In this document: one piece after another, positions 33,188 to 41,816 of the stretch
How the letters are laid out: every line of letters begins with the position of its first letter
How positions within the stretch are numbered: position 1 is the first letter of the stretch
Assembly (NCBI GenBank): GCA_035505655.1
Contig: DATJQP010000042.1
Coordinates: 1-64,000, forward strand
DNA from: JAGVPT01 sp035505655
GTDB taxonomy: Bacteria; Bacteroidota; Ignavibacteria; UBA10030; UBA8401
Reading direction: 5' to 3'
DNA length: 64,000 bases
The notes under the pieces: generated by a model
Told to the model about the DNA's origin: nothing
What the model saw: only the letters and a program-made list of their open reading frames with translations
Database searches by the model: none
Translations under genes and position numbers: made by a program

Positions 33188-34725
33188 AGCTCGTTGTAGG
33201 CATACTGCGGGGAGAACCCGGCTGGACGATTCTCCTTGAGCAAATAGGTATCGATTGGAAGGTGTTGACGGATGTAGAAGATCTGTCGCCCGAGACGGCG
33301 AGCGTCGTCATCGTCAACACAGTCCCGACGTCATTCCAGCAAAAAGGTCTCCAGGAATTTCTCGACGGGGGCGGCGCTCTTCTGACCACGTCGGATCATG
33401 CACGGTACTTCGTTGCGGGTCGCTACAAACGGCGGTGGTACGGTTCCCTCCCACCGTCGGCCCTCGGCATCCACTCACCCTCCGGCATGCTGGATATCTA
33501 TGCGCACGGTGTCGGGGAATCGGGCACAGGCGACCAACGGATCCCCGGAATACACCGGGTCGGCAAAGGGTTCATCGCTTCCCTGCCGTTCGACGTGAGT
33601 GGGCTCTGTATTGACCGGAGGTCGAGAAGGAAGAACTTCTACTTTGACAACGGTCGCTTGCCCGGAGAGGTCACAGCGACGGTCTCCAAGAGTGAGCTCC
33701 GAAGGCTTGTGTGTGAGGTTCTTCGACTGCTTCACCAAAGGCGGGGAATCCCCTTTATTCACAAATGGTACTATCCGGATGGGAAGAGCTCAATCTTCAC
33801 TTTTCGGGTCGACTCTGACCAGGGGACTCAGCATGACGTCGACGCCCTCTACGAACTTTGCGCGAGGCACTCCGTTAAAACGATGTGGTTCGTCGACACA
33901 AAAAGTCACGAGAGCTGGCTCTCCCGGTTCAGGGAGTTCGGGAGCCAGGAGGTCGGGGTGCATTGCTACGACCACATGAGTTATGAAGAGGATGAACCAA
34001 ACCTTCAGAATCTCGGGAAGGCCTACTCTCTACTCACGAAAAACGGGATCGACCCCAAAGGCGCCGCGGCACCCTATGGAACCTGGAATCCTTCCATTGC
34101 GGGCGTTTTCGAGCGACTGGGATTCAGTTACTCTTCAGAATTCAGCCTCGACTATGACAATCTCCCTTTCCATCCATTCTTGGATGGAAGGTTTACCAGC
34201 GTCCTGCAACTCCCCATACACCCGATATGCGTTGGGAGCATGTTGAGGTCCGGATACAGTCCCGCGGAGATGGTCCGCTATTTCAAGAGACTCGTCGACG
34301 AGAAAATCTCTCTTCGTGAGCCGATCTGCCTTTACCATCACCCGACTCATCACCGTCTCGACGTCTTCGAATCGGTGTTTGATTACGTCCGTTTACGCGG
34401 AGTTCAGAATTTCTCTTACGGCGAGTATGCATCGTGGTGGCAATTGAGAGCAAAGGCCAGGCGAGTTTTTGAGTTCAACGCGGCAGTGAACACAATTGTC
34501 GCGACAGCCCGACAGGATTCGCCGAATCTCCTCTGGCATATCGTTCTGCCAGGTGGGGAAGAATCCATCACGGACTTGTCGGGAGTCGTCTCACTGGACT
34601 CTCTTGAGCTCTCGGTTCCGGCACAAGCTCCCCCGCCCCCCAGAGATATTAGGAGGATCCGCAGGTTCGATTTCCGTCACCCTATCATGAACATCCTTGA
34701 CGCCTGGTACAAGAAGACACAATGA
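33184..34725 (+). CDS. NodB-like polysaccharide deacetylase with N-terminal extra domain
   Basis: About 513 residues from a TTG at 33184 (TTGA overlap; GGAAAGG upstream). Residues 1-180 form a separate alpha/beta domain (VVIVNTVPTSFQQKGLQEFLDGGGALLTT) resembling glutamine-amidotransferase-like or ThuA-like modules. The NodB part keeps FRVDSD (metal Asp) and HCYDH (HxxxH). The RxPxG groove motif reads AAPYGTWN, without the arginine. No signal peptide is apparent. It may deacetylate the repeat unit exported by the flippase or be a binding relative of such enzymes. Confidence 0.78.
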   Translation: MKLVVGILRGEPGWTILLEQIGIDWKVLTDVEDLSPETASVVIVNTVPTSFQQKGLQEFLDGGGALLTTSDHARYFVAGRYKRRWYGSLPPSALGIHSPSGMLDIYAHGVGESGTGDQRIPGIHRVGKGFIASLPFDVSGLCIDRRSRRKNFYFDNGRLPGEVTATVSKSELRRLVCEVLRLLHQRRGIPFIHKWYYPDGKSSIFTFRVDSDQGTQHDVDALYELCARHSVKTMWFVDTKSHESWLSRFREFGSQEVGVHCYDHMSYEEDEPNLQNLGKAYSLLTKNGIDPKGAAAPYGTWNPSIAGVFERLGFSYSSEFSLDYDNLPFHPFLDGRFTSVLQLPIHPICVGSMLRSGYSPAEMVRYFKRLVDEKISLREPICLYHHPTHHRLDVFESVFDYVRLRGVQNFSYGEYASWWQLRAKARRVFEFNAAVNTIVATARQDSPNLLWHIVLPGGEESITDLSGVVSLDSLELSVPAQAPPPPRDIRRIRRFDFRHPIMNILDAWYKKTQ

Positions 34726-35750
34726 GAGTCACGCTCGCATCATATGAAGCCGTTTCGCTGATCCACGGTGGCCCCCGGGTCCAGATTCTGGAGACGAAGA
34801 AGGAGCTCGAAAGACTCGGAGTCGAAGTCCGGCTCTTCGAGCCCTGGGCAGGTTCGGGTTCGCTCGATTGTGACATCCTCCATCTCTTCTCTGCAAACCT
34901 CGGCACGTTTCACTTCGCGAGGAACATACACACACTCCCGATTCGTCTGGTTACCTCGCCGATCTTCTACACGCAACGATCCGCCGGAGCAATCAGGCTT
35001 ACCCTCGCAGTCGAGGCGGGGCTAAAATCGTTCAAGACCGGGATTTGGACGGACTACGGATATACCAAACAGATCTGCGATTGGTCGCAGATGCTTCTCC
35101 CGAACACCGGCGCGGAGGCGATGCTCATTCGGCAGGGCATGAACATTTCCCCCCGAAAGATCCGCGTGGTTCCAAACGGCGTACGGGCGAGCTTTGAATT
35201 TGGGGATCCATCCTTGTTCAGGAAGAAGTATGGGATCGACAGGTTTATCCTGAATGTTGGGCATATCGGACCTCGGCGAAAGAACGTTCTCTCACTTATT
35301 CACGCTCTGAGCAAAATCGACCATCCCGCGGTCATCATCGGGAAGGTCGTTGGAGACGACGGTGAGCTTTGCGTGAAGGAGGCAGAGAAGAACAAGAACC
35401 TTCTGATCATCCCAGGACTTGAAAACGATTCGGAGCTTCTCGCCTCCGCTTACGCCGCCGCGGACGTTTTCGTCCTCCCTTCGCTCTACGAGACACCCGG
35501 GATCGCAGCGCTCGAGGCGGGACTCGCGGGAGCAAAGATCGTCATTACTCCCGCCGGAGGTACGAGGGAATATTTCGGTGACATGGCACGGTATGTCGAG
35601 CCTGGGTCGACGGAATCGATCAGAGACGGGATCATGGCCGCGTTAACTATGAAGCGGACGGAGATGCTTCGTTCTCACATAAGACAGGAATATCTCTGGA
35701 GCAAGGTCGCGGAGAAGACCCTCGCCGCTTACCGCGAGATCCTCAACTAG
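34722..35750 (+). CDS. GT4-type glycosyltransferase
   Basis: 342 residues with the ATG overlapping the previous TGA. GPRVQILETKKELERLGVEV opens the GT-B fold, and NVGHIGPRRKN and LPSLYETPGIAALEAGLAGAKIVITPAGG are the donor-binding segments with the E-x7-E pattern. It is probably a sugar transferase of the same polysaccharide pathway. Substrates are unknown. Confidence 0.9.
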   Translation: MRVTLASYEAVSLIHGGPRVQILETKKELERLGVEVRLFEPWAGSGSLDCDILHLFSANLGTFHFARNIHTLPIRLVTSPIFYTQRSAGAIRLTLAVEAGLKSFKTGIWTDYGYTKQICDWSQMLLPNTGAEAMLIRQGMNISPRKIRVVPNGVRASFEFGDPSLFRKKYGIDRFILNVGHIGPRRKNVLSLIHALSKIDHPAVIIGKVVGDDGELCVKEAEKNKNLLIIPGLENDSELLASAYAAADVFVLPSLYETPGIAALEAGLAGAKIVITPAGGTREYFGDMARYVEPGSTESIRDGIMAALTMKRTEMLRSHIRQEYLWSKVAEKTLAAYREILN

Positions 35751-35759
35751 GCCCAGGCA

Positions 35760-36791
35760 ATGAGCGAACGGATCCTCATCATCAGACCCGACCGGATCGG
35801 GGACGTTGTCCTGACGACTCCTCTCATTCGTTCTGTCCGCGAATCGTTTCCGGACTCGTTCATCGCCGTCATGGTCCACCCTTCAAACACCCCGCTCCTC
35901 GAGGGAAATCCCCGCATCGATCGAATCCTTACCGATGATCCGACAGGGGTCGACAGCGGCCGCAGAGGATTCTGGAAGCAGGTCGAACGCTTGAGGGATT
36001 ACCGATTTGACACAGGTCTCATGCCGTTCCCGAGAGAACGCCATGCATGGATGATGTTCCTTTCGGGGATCAAGAAAAGAGTCGGAGTCGGTCACAAACT
36101 TTATCAGATGCTGACGTTCACCCGTTACGTGGAGCGGCACAAGTACGTCCCCCTGAGACACGAGTCGGAATATATGCTCGACCTTGCCGCGAAGATCGGC
36201 GCGATGTCAATCGTTCGGACGCCGGAGCTCTTTCTTTCACAGGAAGAAAAGGAGGCGGCCAGGCGATACCTCGTAGCAATGGGGGCAAAGGAGGGGCTGC
36301 CGACGGTGGGAACGAATCCCTTCTCAAGGAGCTCGTCCCCAAACTGGAGATTTGAACGATATTCCGCGCTTATCGAGAGCCTGCTGGGCGATTTCAATGT
36401 CGTCATCAACCTGGGACCGCATGAATCTGGTCAGCGGCCGCGCCTGGCGCACTTGGAAGACAAAGGAGCAATCGTCCTCCAACAATCGCTTCGGGAACAC
36501 ATGGCCACCGTGTCTCAGATGGACGTCCTCGTCTCCTCATCGACTGGTTCGATGCATATTGCAGCGGCACTCGGCATTCCAACAGTATCTCTCTTCTGTC
36601 CCCTGACGGCGTGTTCGCCCATGCTTTGGGGACCCGTGGGAAACCGTTCCGCCGTTCTGCTTCCTTCTCCTGGATACTGTCAAACTCGATGCCCGGGCGA
36701 TCCTAAGGTCTGTCCGCTTGAGGATATCGAGGTTGATCGGGTCCTGAAGGAGATTCAAGGCTTAGTTGGAGGGCGAAATCAGAATGCATAA
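35760..36791 (+). CDS. GT9 heptosyltransferase-family glycosyltransferase
   Basis: 343 residues. RILIIRPDRIGDVVLTTPLIRSVRE is the GT9 N-terminus with the conserved GD(V/L) step, and VSSSTGSMHIAAALGIPTVSLFCP is the GT9 donor-site signature. QTRCPGDPKVCPLEDI supplies the Cys-rich tail common to the ADP-heptose:LPS heptosyltransferase family. Likely adds heptose or a related sugar to an LPS core. It starts 9 bases after the GT4 stop. Two other GT9 genes lie at 37352 and 47874 on the opposite strand. Confidence 0.9.
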   Translation: MSERILIIRPDRIGDVVLTTPLIRSVRESFPDSFIAVMVHPSNTPLLEGNPRIDRILTDDPTGVDSGRRGFWKQVERLRDYRFDTGLMPFPRERHAWMMFLSGIKKRVGVGHKLYQMLTFTRYVERHKYVPLRHESEYMLDLAAKIGAMSIVRTPELFLSQEEKEAARRYLVAMGAKEGLPTVGTNPFSRSSSPNWRFERYSALIESLLGDFNVVINLGPHESGQRPRLAHLEDKGAIVLQQSLREHMATVSQMDVLVSSSTGSMHIAAALGIPTVSLFCPLTACSPMLWGPVGNRSAVLLPSPGYCQTRCPGDPKVCPLEDIEVDRVLKEIQGLVGGRNQNA

Positions 36792-36855
36792 ACGGACGGA
36801 ACACTTCACTTCCCTCGATTGTTACCATTACAATCACCCACAAGCCGGAGCAAAG

Positions 36856-37365
36856 ATGAAATTCCTCGGCACGCTTCTGGTTGCCGCAATCCTCATGACG
36901 GGCACGCTGGTTGCTCAACCAAAGAGGGAGTCTGTCAAATTGGAATGGGAAAGTTTCAACGCGGGGATCGAGAAGGCGAAAGCGCACCACAAGAAAGTGC
37001 TTGTTGATGTCTACACCGATTGGTGCGGATGGTGCAAGAAAATGGATGCTGCCGTCTACTCAGATCTTTCCGTCAAGGAGTATCTGGGCAAGAACTTCGT
37101 AGTGATCAAGATGAATGCGGAGGGCCACGGCACGCTCCATTATAAGGGACAGGACTTCACGCCCGCACAGCTCGCGGCAGCGTTCGGCGTCAATGGTTAC
37201 CCGACGACGCTCTTCCTGAAGGAAGACAGCGAGCCGATTACTGTTCTTCCGGGATACGTAGAAGCGCCCATGTTCCTCAATATCCTCACCTATGTCGCTG
37301 AGGATCAGTACCAGTCAAAACAATTCGATGAATACCTGAAAGAGAAGGGAGTCAAGTCGGACTAA
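36856..37365 (+). CDS. Exported thioredoxin-like protein (thioredoxin_7/DUF255-type)
   Basis: 169 residues from the ATG at 36856 (GGAG upstream). A signal peptide, KFLGTLLVAAILMTGTLVA, precedes a thioredoxin fold with YTDWCGWCKKMD, Cys57 and Cys60, and the cis-proline in NGYPTTLFL. The active-site CGWC is typical of periplasmic thioredoxin-like proteins with DsbD-type or reductant roles. The tail overlaps the converging GT9 gene by 14 bases. It closes the plus-strand block. Confidence 0.88.
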   Translation: MKFLGTLLVAAILMTGTLVAQPKRESVKLEWESFNAGIEKAKAHHKKVLVDVYTDWCGWCKKMDAAVYSDLSVKEYLGKNFVVIKMNAEGHGTLHYKGQDFTPAQLAAAFGVNGYPTTLFLKEDSEPITVLPGYVEAPMFLNILTYVAEDQYQSKQFDEYLKEKGVKSD

Positions 37366-38392
37366 CGCGCGCGGGAAGGGTCTCTCGAAGTTGCTGAAAA
37401 GCCTTGAAGACCTGGTCGGCGGTGAGCTCCGACATACAGAGGTTTCCGATCGGGCACTTCGTCAGGCTGCACTCGAGACAATCGAGCGATTCGTTTCTGA
37501 CCCACCGGTTGTTTGGGCCGTACGGCCCCTGCTGGAGGGGATTGGTCGGACCGAAGATTCCCAGGGTCGGGATCCCAAGCGCCGCGGCAATGTGCATCGG
37601 TCCCGAATCGTTGCTCACCACTGTCGAACACCTGCCGATAATCCCTCCCAACTGAGATACCGACGTGGGCGGAATGACATGCGCCCGAGCCTTCATGCCG
37701 TCGCGGACCGTTGCCGCGTCGCGTTCCTCGCCCGGCCCCCACAAGAGAACGATCGATGCGCCCCAGCGTTCGGAAATGAGATCCCCCAGCTTTGCGAAGT
37801 GTTCAAGCCCCCATTTCTTCGTCACCCATCCTCCGCCTGGATTTAATCCTACAAGTTCCTTCCCCACGAGATATTCCGTGCGCACCCACTGATCGGCAAA
37901 ATTGCTAGACGCTTCATCAAGCGGAAAATGCGGAGATGTATGCCGCACCAGGATGCCCAACCTTCTGAGCGCGTCGAGGTTGAATTCGACGTTATGAATG
38001 TTCCCTGTCCGCGGAGGAATCAAGACGTTGTACGCATATTTCCGCCATCGGAATGGAAATCCGACCCGGACCGGAGATCCGCTAAGGCCGGCGATCACCG
38101 CGGAACGGGGATTGGAGAATAGATCAATTACCAGATCGTAATTTCTCTTTCTGACCCGGGCGATGGCCTCGATGCTCGAATCCCGGGTCCGGTCGAATGT
38201 CAGAACATCGGAGAGCCAGGGATTGCCGCGTACGACATCTTCGACGTATTTCTCTGTGAAGAAATCGATTTGTGCGTCGGGGAAATGTTCGCGCAAATTC
38301 TGAATGACCGGAGTAGAGAGAAGAACATCTCCGATTGCGCGGAGCTTGATGACGAGGATCTTGCGAATTGATTCTTTAAGAAGATGGGTCAC
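37352..38392 (-). CDS. GT9 heptosyltransferase-family glycosyltransferase (WaaF-like)
   Basis: 346 residues. ILVIKLRAIGDVLLSTPVIQNLREHFPDAQIDFF is the GT9 start, with GGGWVTKKWGLEHFAKL and VVSNDSGPMHIAAALGIPTLGIFGPTNPLQQGPYGP completing the ADP-heptose-binding signature. CLECSLTKCPIGNLCM near the end resembles the Cys-rich tails of LPS heptosyltransferases. It is transcribed toward the thioredoxin gene and overlaps it by 14 bases at the 3' end. Confidence 0.9.
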   Translation of the reverse strand: MTHLLKESIRKILVIKLRAIGDVLLSTPVIQNLREHFPDAQIDFFTEKYVEDVVRGNPWLSDVLTFDRTRDSSIEAIARVRKRNYDLVIDLFSNPRSAVIAGLSGSPVRVGFPFRWRKYAYNVLIPPRTGNIHNVEFNLDALRRLGILVRHTSPHFPLDEASSNFADQWVRTEYLVGKELVGLNPGGGWVTKKWGLEHFAKLGDLISERWGASIVLLWGPGEERDAATVRDGMKARAHVIPPTSVSQLGGIIGRCSTVVSNDSGPMHIAAALGIPTLGIFGPTNPLQQGPYGPNNRWVRNESLDCLECSLTKCPIGNLCMSELTADQVFKAFQQLRETLPARVSPT

Positions 38393-38438
38393 TTTGGTCC
38401 GCAGGTAAATGGTGCCGGTGTTTGATAATAGTGAAACC

Positions 38439-38471
38439 GCCTCGGGATGTCAACGCGCCGAGGCTGTTTTT
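38439..38471 (+). terminator. Terminator-like hairpin between two minus-strand genes
   Basis: GCCTCGG (38439-38445) pairs with CCGAGGC (38458-38464) over a 12-base loop, followed on the plus strand by TGTTTTT. It lies between nth and the GT9 gene, both on the minus strand, where there is no T-tract in the reading direction. It may stop antisense plus-strand transcripts or serve as a plain hairpin downstream of nth. Confidence 0.4.
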
Positions 38472-38503
38472 CCCATTCGTTGAGCCGGAATGGTCAGCCC
38501 TCT

Positions 38504-39265
38504 TCAAAGATGATCAAGGAGCATAAAATGGGATCCACGGTGCCTCGCAGCATCATCCGGCAGGTGCACTCTTCTACGCTTCGCAGGATATTGACACTCG
38601 TCATAAAAGGGACAATTTTCGCATCGGGGATTACGCGCTAGACAGATGGTCCTGCCGAAACGTATCAGATTCGTGTGCAATGAATAAGCCTTTCCCGCGG
38701 GGAAAAGGGATTTCATCGACAAGAAAGTCTTTTCCGGTGTCTTCGTATGCACAAGGCCGAGCCTGTTGCAGATGCGATGTACGTGCGTATCTACCGGGAA
38801 AACATCTTTTCGAAACGAGAACAAAAGAACGCACGCCGCCGTCTTCACGCCGATTCCCCGGTATGAAGTGAGAACCGCGATCGCTTCATCATCGCTCTTC
38901 GACCTCAGCGATTGCAGGTCGAACGAGTCAAAGTCATCGTTGAGATCGCGAAGGAGCTCTTTGATACGCCTGCTTTTCTGATTTGCCATCCCTCCTACAC
39001 GGATCGCTGCTGCGATTCCGGCCGTGCGGGCATCTGCAACCTCTTTCCATGAGGGATACTTCATGCGCAGAGACTTGTAAGCGCGATAGCTGTTTCTGTC
39101 ATTTGTGTTCTGCGACAAAAGAGTGCCGATCAACATGTCGATCGGCGCAGTAGGTTTCCTCTTCGGTCGGGGGACTCCCAGTAGATGCTCGAGTCCCCTC
39201 GTGATCCTTCGGGCTCGTCCTCTAAGGAATGGAATGTCTGCGGGAATCTTATCTCTGTTGGACAC
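38504..39265 (-). CDS. nth: Endonuclease III-type DNA glycosylase/AP lyase
   Basis: 253 residues, slightly longer than the usual 210-220 because of both termini. The HhH motif YRGIGVKTAACVLL contains the catalytic Lys141, and PVDTHVHR holds the catalytic Asp159. The [4Fe-4S] loop Cys208-x6-Cys215-x2-Cys218-x5-Cys224 is intact. It excises oxidised pyrimidines and cleaves the abasic site. It is divergent from the aspartate kinase gene, with about 137 bases between them. Confidence 0.93.
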   Translation of the reverse strand: MSNRDKIPADIPFLRGRARRITRGLEHLLGVPRPKRKPTAPIDMLIGTLLSQNTNDRNSYRAYKSLRMKYPSWKEVADARTAGIAAAIRVGGMANQKSRRIKELLRDLNDDFDSFDLQSLRSKSDDEAIAVLTSYRGIGVKTAACVLLFSFRKDVFPVDTHVHRICNRLGLVHTKTPEKTFLSMKSLFPAGKAYSLHTNLIRFGRTICLARNPRCENCPFYDECQYPAKRRRVHLPDDAARHRGSHFMLLDHL

Positions 39266-39328
39266 TGAACTGCATGCGGATTGTTCCTGAAATGTTGTCT
39301 GAGGTCATCACGAGGCAAGTCCGGTCGT

Positions 39329-39356
39329 TTGATTTGATCCAAAAGACACGTATATT
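39329..39356 (+). promoter_or_regulatory. Promoter candidate for aspartate kinase
   Basis: TTGATT (39329-39334) and TATATT (39351-39356) are 16 bases apart. The predicted start is near 39363, about 40 bases before the aspartate kinase ATG. The -10 box partly overlaps the palindrome at 39355-39372. Confidence 0.5.
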
Positions 39357-39372
39357 CCATCAATTGATGGAA
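39355..39372. promoter_or_regulatory. Perfect palindromic operator candidate at the aspartate kinase promoter
   Basis: TTCCATCAATTGATGGAA is an 18-base perfect palindrome covering the end of the -10 box and the predicted transcript start. One base later a further TTCCAT follows, giving three alternating half-sites (TTCCAT, ATGGAA, TTCCAT). Position and symmetry fit a repressor site controlling the lysine/threonine pathway gene. The regulator is unknown. Confidence 0.45.
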
Positions 39373-39402
39373 ATTCCATGAGATTCGCAAGTCCTTCTCT
39401 TT

Positions 39403-40797
39403 ATGATCGTCATGAAATTTGGCGGGACTTCTGTCGAAGATGCCCGCTCATTCGCTAACGCGATCTCTCTCGTTGTACAACAGAAAGAACGTCAACCTGT
39501 CGTCGTCCTTTCCGCCATCGCGCGGGCCACAGACGCCCTCCTGAAATCCGCTCAAATCTCCGTCGCTGAAGAGTACGGCCAGGCCGAGTCGATCCTCAAT
39601 GATCTGTTGGAACGCCACGTCGTCATCGCCGAGAATCTCATCGAATCTCGCAGCGCCATCCAGCGGCTTATTTTTGACCTGCGCAGGAGGTTCGAAGAGC
39701 TTCGAAACCTCTGCCAGAGTATCGCGGTCCTCGGAGAATTGACAAAACGATCGCTTGATACGATCGCCGCAATGGGCGAGCTCATGTCCTCGATGATTTT
39801 TCACGAAGCCATGGGCGAAAGGCACATCAATTCCACCTGGGTCGATGCCCGGACGTTCATGATGACCGATGACAGTTTCGGAAATGCGAATCCGAACTTC
39901 AATGATATCGACTCCAAAGCCCCCGCGGCGATCTTGCGGCATCTCGACGAACGAAGGATTGTGGTAACTCAGGGTTACATTGGGGCAACCCCGAAAAAAG
40001 TCACGACGACGCTCGGGCGGGGTGGCTCCGACTATTCTGCGGCGATCATAGGAGCTGCCCTCAACGCCCAGGAGATCCAGATCTGGACTGACGTCGACGG
40101 CATTCTGACGGCCGATCCGAGGATTGCTCCCGGAGCCAAGAAACTGAAGGCGATCTCGTACAAAGAGGCTTCGGAACTCGCCTACTTTGGCGCGAAGGTC
40201 CTCCATCCAAGCACGCTTCGTCCGGCCGTGCTCAAGAATATCCCGGTGGTAGTGCTGAATTCAAAGCATCCGGGCTCGACCGGAACGCGGATCCTGGCAT
40301 CGCTCCCCCCCTCAAACGTATCGGTGAAGTCGATAGCGAGCAAACGAGGTATCTCCGTCATCAACGCCCAGGCAACCCGGTTTCTCACCGCCAATCGCTT
40401 CCTTGAATCGATTCTCGATGTCTTCGGACGCCATAACAGCCCCTTGGATCTCATCAATACCTCGGCGGCGTCGGCGTCGTTAACGATCACCAATCCCGAA
40501 AAACTGGATCTCGTTGCTGCCGAACTGGGGGAATTCGCCGACGTCACAATCTTCAGGAACAAGGCGATCGTGAGCATCGTCGGAGAGCGACTTCACTCCA
40601 CTGTCGGAATTGCCGACAGAATTTTCAGGGCCCTCGGCGAAATCGACGTCATGATGATTTCCCAGGGGGCTTCAGAGTTGAATGTAAGTCTGGTGATCGA
40701 TGAGGAAAATGTCAACAAGGCGGTTCAAAGGCTCCACAAGGAATTCTTTGAGCCGCTCCCGTCCGAACAGATTTTTGAAGACCTAACGACTGACTGA
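39403..40797 (+). CDS. lysC: Aspartate kinase
   Basis: 464 residues. (M)KFGGTSVEDARS is the amino-acid kinase N-terminus, GRGGSDYSAAIIGAAL the substrate loop, and IWTDVDGILTADPRIAPGAK the nucleotide-site region. Two ACT-type regulatory segments follow from about residue 300 (SVKSIASKRGISVINAQ, then AIVSIVGERLHSTVGIADRIF). It phosphorylates aspartate at the head of the lysine, threonine and methionine pathway, with feedback likely through the ACT domains. It is followed 56 bases later by dapA. There is no homoserine dehydrogenase fusion. Confidence 0.94.
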   Translation: MIVMKFGGTSVEDARSFANAISLVVQQKERQPVVVLSAIARATDALLKSAQISVAEEYGQAESILNDLLERHVVIAENLIESRSAIQRLIFDLRRRFEELRNLCQSIAVLGELTKRSLDTIAAMGELMSSMIFHEAMGERHINSTWVDARTFMMTDDSFGNANPNFNDIDSKAPAAILRHLDERRIVVTQGYIGATPKKVTTTLGRGGSDYSAAIIGAALNAQEIQIWTDVDGILTADPRIAPGAKKLKAISYKEASELAYFGAKVLHPSTLRPAVLKNIPVVVLNSKHPGSTGTRILASLPPSNVSVKSIASKRGISVINAQATRFLTANRFLESILDVFGRHNSPLDLINTSAASASLTITNPEKLDLVAAELGEFADVTIFRNKAIVSIVGERLHSTVGIADRIFRALGEIDVMMISQGASELNVSLVIDEENVNKAVQRLHKEFFEPLPSEQIFEDLTTD

Positions 40798-40853
40798 CAC
40801 ATCGGCTTGCGCACCGAAGATCCCACATCCAACCTGAAACCAGAGTAATCTCT

Positions 40854-41750
40854 ATGCCACGTCCCAGAATTTTCCGCGGAACGGGTACCGCACTCGTTAC
40901 CCCGTTCCGGAAAGACCGGTCGCTCGATGAACCGGTTTTGAAGCGCCTGCTCGATCGTCAAATCGCCGGAGGCGTGGAAGCCATCGTGCCAATCGGCACG
41001 ACCGGGGAGAGTCCGAGCATTTCCCATGATGAACACTGCAGGATCCTGGAGATAGTGATCGACCATGTTCAAGGGCGGGCAAAAGTGTTTGCGGGAAGCG
41101 GAAGCAACTACACCGAAAAGGCAATCGAGCTGACCCGCCTGGCAAAGAAAATGGGAGCCGACGCAGCGATTCTCGTCGCACCGTATTACAACAAACCGAC
41201 TCAGGAGGGATATTTCCAGCATTACCTCGCCGTTGCGGAGGCAGTGGACATACCCCTTATTGTCTACAATGTCCCCGGCCGGACCGGTGGGAACATCACG
41301 GCAGGAACGACCCTCCGGATAGCGGAAGAAATCCCTTCAGTTCTTGGTGTGAAAGAGGCGTCGGGAAACTTTGCGCAAATCATGGAAATCGCCCGGAACA
41401 AGCCGAAGAATTTTTCACTCCTCTCCGGGGACGATGCGATTACGCTTCCCATCCTCTCTGTGGGGGGTGACGGTTGCATCTCCGTGGTCTCCAATGAAAT
41501 GCCGAGGGAATTCTCCGACCTCGTCAGGGCGGGGATCAAGGGGAACTGGCGCAAGGCACTCCAACTTCACAATCGGTTGCTGCCACTGATGAATGCGAAC
41601 TTCCTCGAGACAAACCCGATCCCGGTGAAGGCTGCACTGTCGATGATGGGCCTCATCAACGAGGTCTATCGTCTCCCTCTCGTCCCGATGAGTCCGAAGA
41701 ACAAATCCACGCTCCGGAAGACTCTCGCGAACTTGCGGCTGCTCAAGTAG
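40854..41750 (+). CDS. dapA: 4-hydroxy-tetrahydrodipicolinate synthase
   Basis: 298 residues, the standard length. Catalytic residues are in place: Thr49-Thr50 in GTTGESPS, Tyr138 in YNVPGRTG and the Schiff-base Lys167 in GVKEASGN. APYYNKPTQEGYFQHY is the family signature. It condenses pyruvate with aspartate semialdehyde on the way to lysine and diaminopimelate. It follows aspartate kinase on the same strand and is closed by a strong terminator. Confidence 0.96.
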   Translation: MPRPRIFRGTGTALVTPFRKDRSLDEPVLKRLLDRQIAGGVEAIVPIGTTGESPSISHDEHCRILEIVIDHVQGRAKVFAGSGSNYTEKAIELTRLAKKMGADAAILVAPYYNKPTQEGYFQHYLAVAEAVDIPLIVYNVPGRTGGNITAGTTLRIAEEIPSVLGVKEASGNFAQIMEIARNKPKNFSLLSGDDAITLPILSVGGDGCISVVSNEMPREFSDLVRAGIKGNWRKALQLHNRLLPLMNANFLETNPIPVKAALSMMGLINEVYRLPLVPMSPKNKSTLRKTLANLRLLK

Positions 41751-41770
41751 ACTCGCGGACCCAAAAACAG

Positions 41771-41800
41771 AAGAGCCCCTTTCCAGGGGCTCTTTTCTTT
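41771..41800 (+). terminator. Intrinsic terminator after dapA
   Basis: AAGAGCCCC (41771-41779) and GGGGCTCTT (41786-41794) pair perfectly over a six-base loop and continue into TTCTTT. On the minus strand the hairpin is followed after a short gap by a run of Ts, so it may act in both directions between dapA and the converging oxidoreductase gene. Confidence 0.9.
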
Positions 41801-41816
41801 GCACCGTTGTGAAGCA

